DNA from: Gammaproteobacteria bacterium | GTDB lineage: Bacteria; Pseudomonadota; Gammaproteobacteria; Steroidobacterales; Woeseiaceae | DNA: 5,900 nucleotides | Assembly (NCBI GenBank): GCA_029881015.1 | Contig: JAOUNK010000216.1 | Span: 1-5,900, forward strand | Reading direction: 5' to 3' | Part shown: positions 5,715 through 5,900 of the stretch, in pieces | Position numbering within the stretch: the stretch's first letter is position 1 | Layout of the letters: every line of letters begins with the position of its first letter | Position numbers and translations under genes: made by a program | The notes under the pieces: model-generated | What the model was told of the DNA's origin: nothing | Seen by the model: the letters and a program-made list of their open reading frames with translations, nothing else | Database searches by the model: none

Positions 5715-5900
5715 TCAGATATCTCTGCGATACATCTGGCGCCGGACGGGCACCAGTTTATTGTCGGAAATGGGACGCAGGCGCGGGGCTTCCACTTCGT
5801 CCTCTTCGGCCTGCTCGTCGACCGCTTCCTCGCTATCAGCCTCGTCATCGGCCTGCGCGAAGACCTTGCGGGCGGCGGCCGCAACCCGTGGCTTGAGCAA
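5715..5900 (-). CDS. C-terminal part of an unidentified acidic protein, cut by the window edge
   Basis: On the minus strand the frame is open from the window edge to a TGA at 5717-5715, giving 61 residues. The visible part begins LLKPRVAAAARKVFAQ, then a very acidic low-complexity stretch rich in Glu, Asp and Ala (about 18-37 of the visible part), then APRLRPISDNKLVPVRRQMYRRDI, a basic tail. The first codon in view is TTG, but it has no known upstream context, so the gene most likely continues beyond the edge. I cannot assign a family. It converges on the coiled-coil gene with 17 bases between stop codons and no typical terminator. The sequential, low-ambiguity frame and GC-rich third positions support coding, though acidic repeats can be misleading. 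Confidence 0.55.
   Translation of the reverse strand: MLKPRVAAAARKVFAQADDEADSEEAVDEQAEEDEVEAPRLRPISDNKLVPVRRQMYRRDI

Noticed and set aside
5698..5730. Possible bidirectional terminator between the coiled-coil gene and the right-edge gene
   Set aside because: Only the palindrome AGATATCT and a four-pair AGAG/CTCT stem are present, with no GC-rich stem and no T-run.

Overview
The window looks like ordinary chromosomal DNA from a gammaproteobacterium. The GC content is moderately high, and three of its genes belong to families typical of that class: a YgiM-type SH3b/coiled-coil/membrane-anchor protein, a YqiB-type DUF1249 protein, and a phosphoenolpyruvate synthase paired head-to-head with its regulatory protein. 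I cannot name a genus from sequence alone. I see no insertion sequence, integrase, tRNA, rRNA, CRISPR array or other sign of an island.

Layout. Bases 1-92 probably hold the last codons of an unidentified plus-strand gene. ygiM (148-819, +) follows and meets ppsA (832-3198, -) tail to tail, with 12 bases between the stop codons. ppsA and ppsR (3245-4069, +) diverge from a 46-base spacer, so at least part of each gene's promoter probably lies inside the other's coding sequence. A DUF1249/YqiB gene (4102-4557, +) follows ppsR after 32 bases that contain an extended -10 box in the loop of an inverted repeat. Next is an unrecognised coiled-coil gene (4663-5697, +), best started at a GTG with a good ribosome binding site, whose product ends in one EF-hand/dockerin-like calcium-binding loop. 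The C-terminal part of an unidentified acidic protein (5715-5900, -) converges on it from the right edge. No stretch without a gene exceeds about 110 bases.

How the genes work together. Only ppsA and ppsR form an evident functional unit. PpsA converts pyruvate to phosphoenolpyruvate at the entry to gluconeogenesis. PpsR, by family knowledge, switches PpsA off and on by phosphorylating and dephosphorylating the threonine two residues before the catalytic histidine. Both residues (Thr414, His416) and the PpsR P-loop are intact. The other genes have no visible link to this switch.

Nothing here amounts to a clearly new biological system. The items most worth a second look are the EF-hand-like tail on the unknown coiled-coil protein, the possibly leaderless DUF1249 gene with its -10 box inside an inverted repeat, and the compressed ppsA/ppsR control region.
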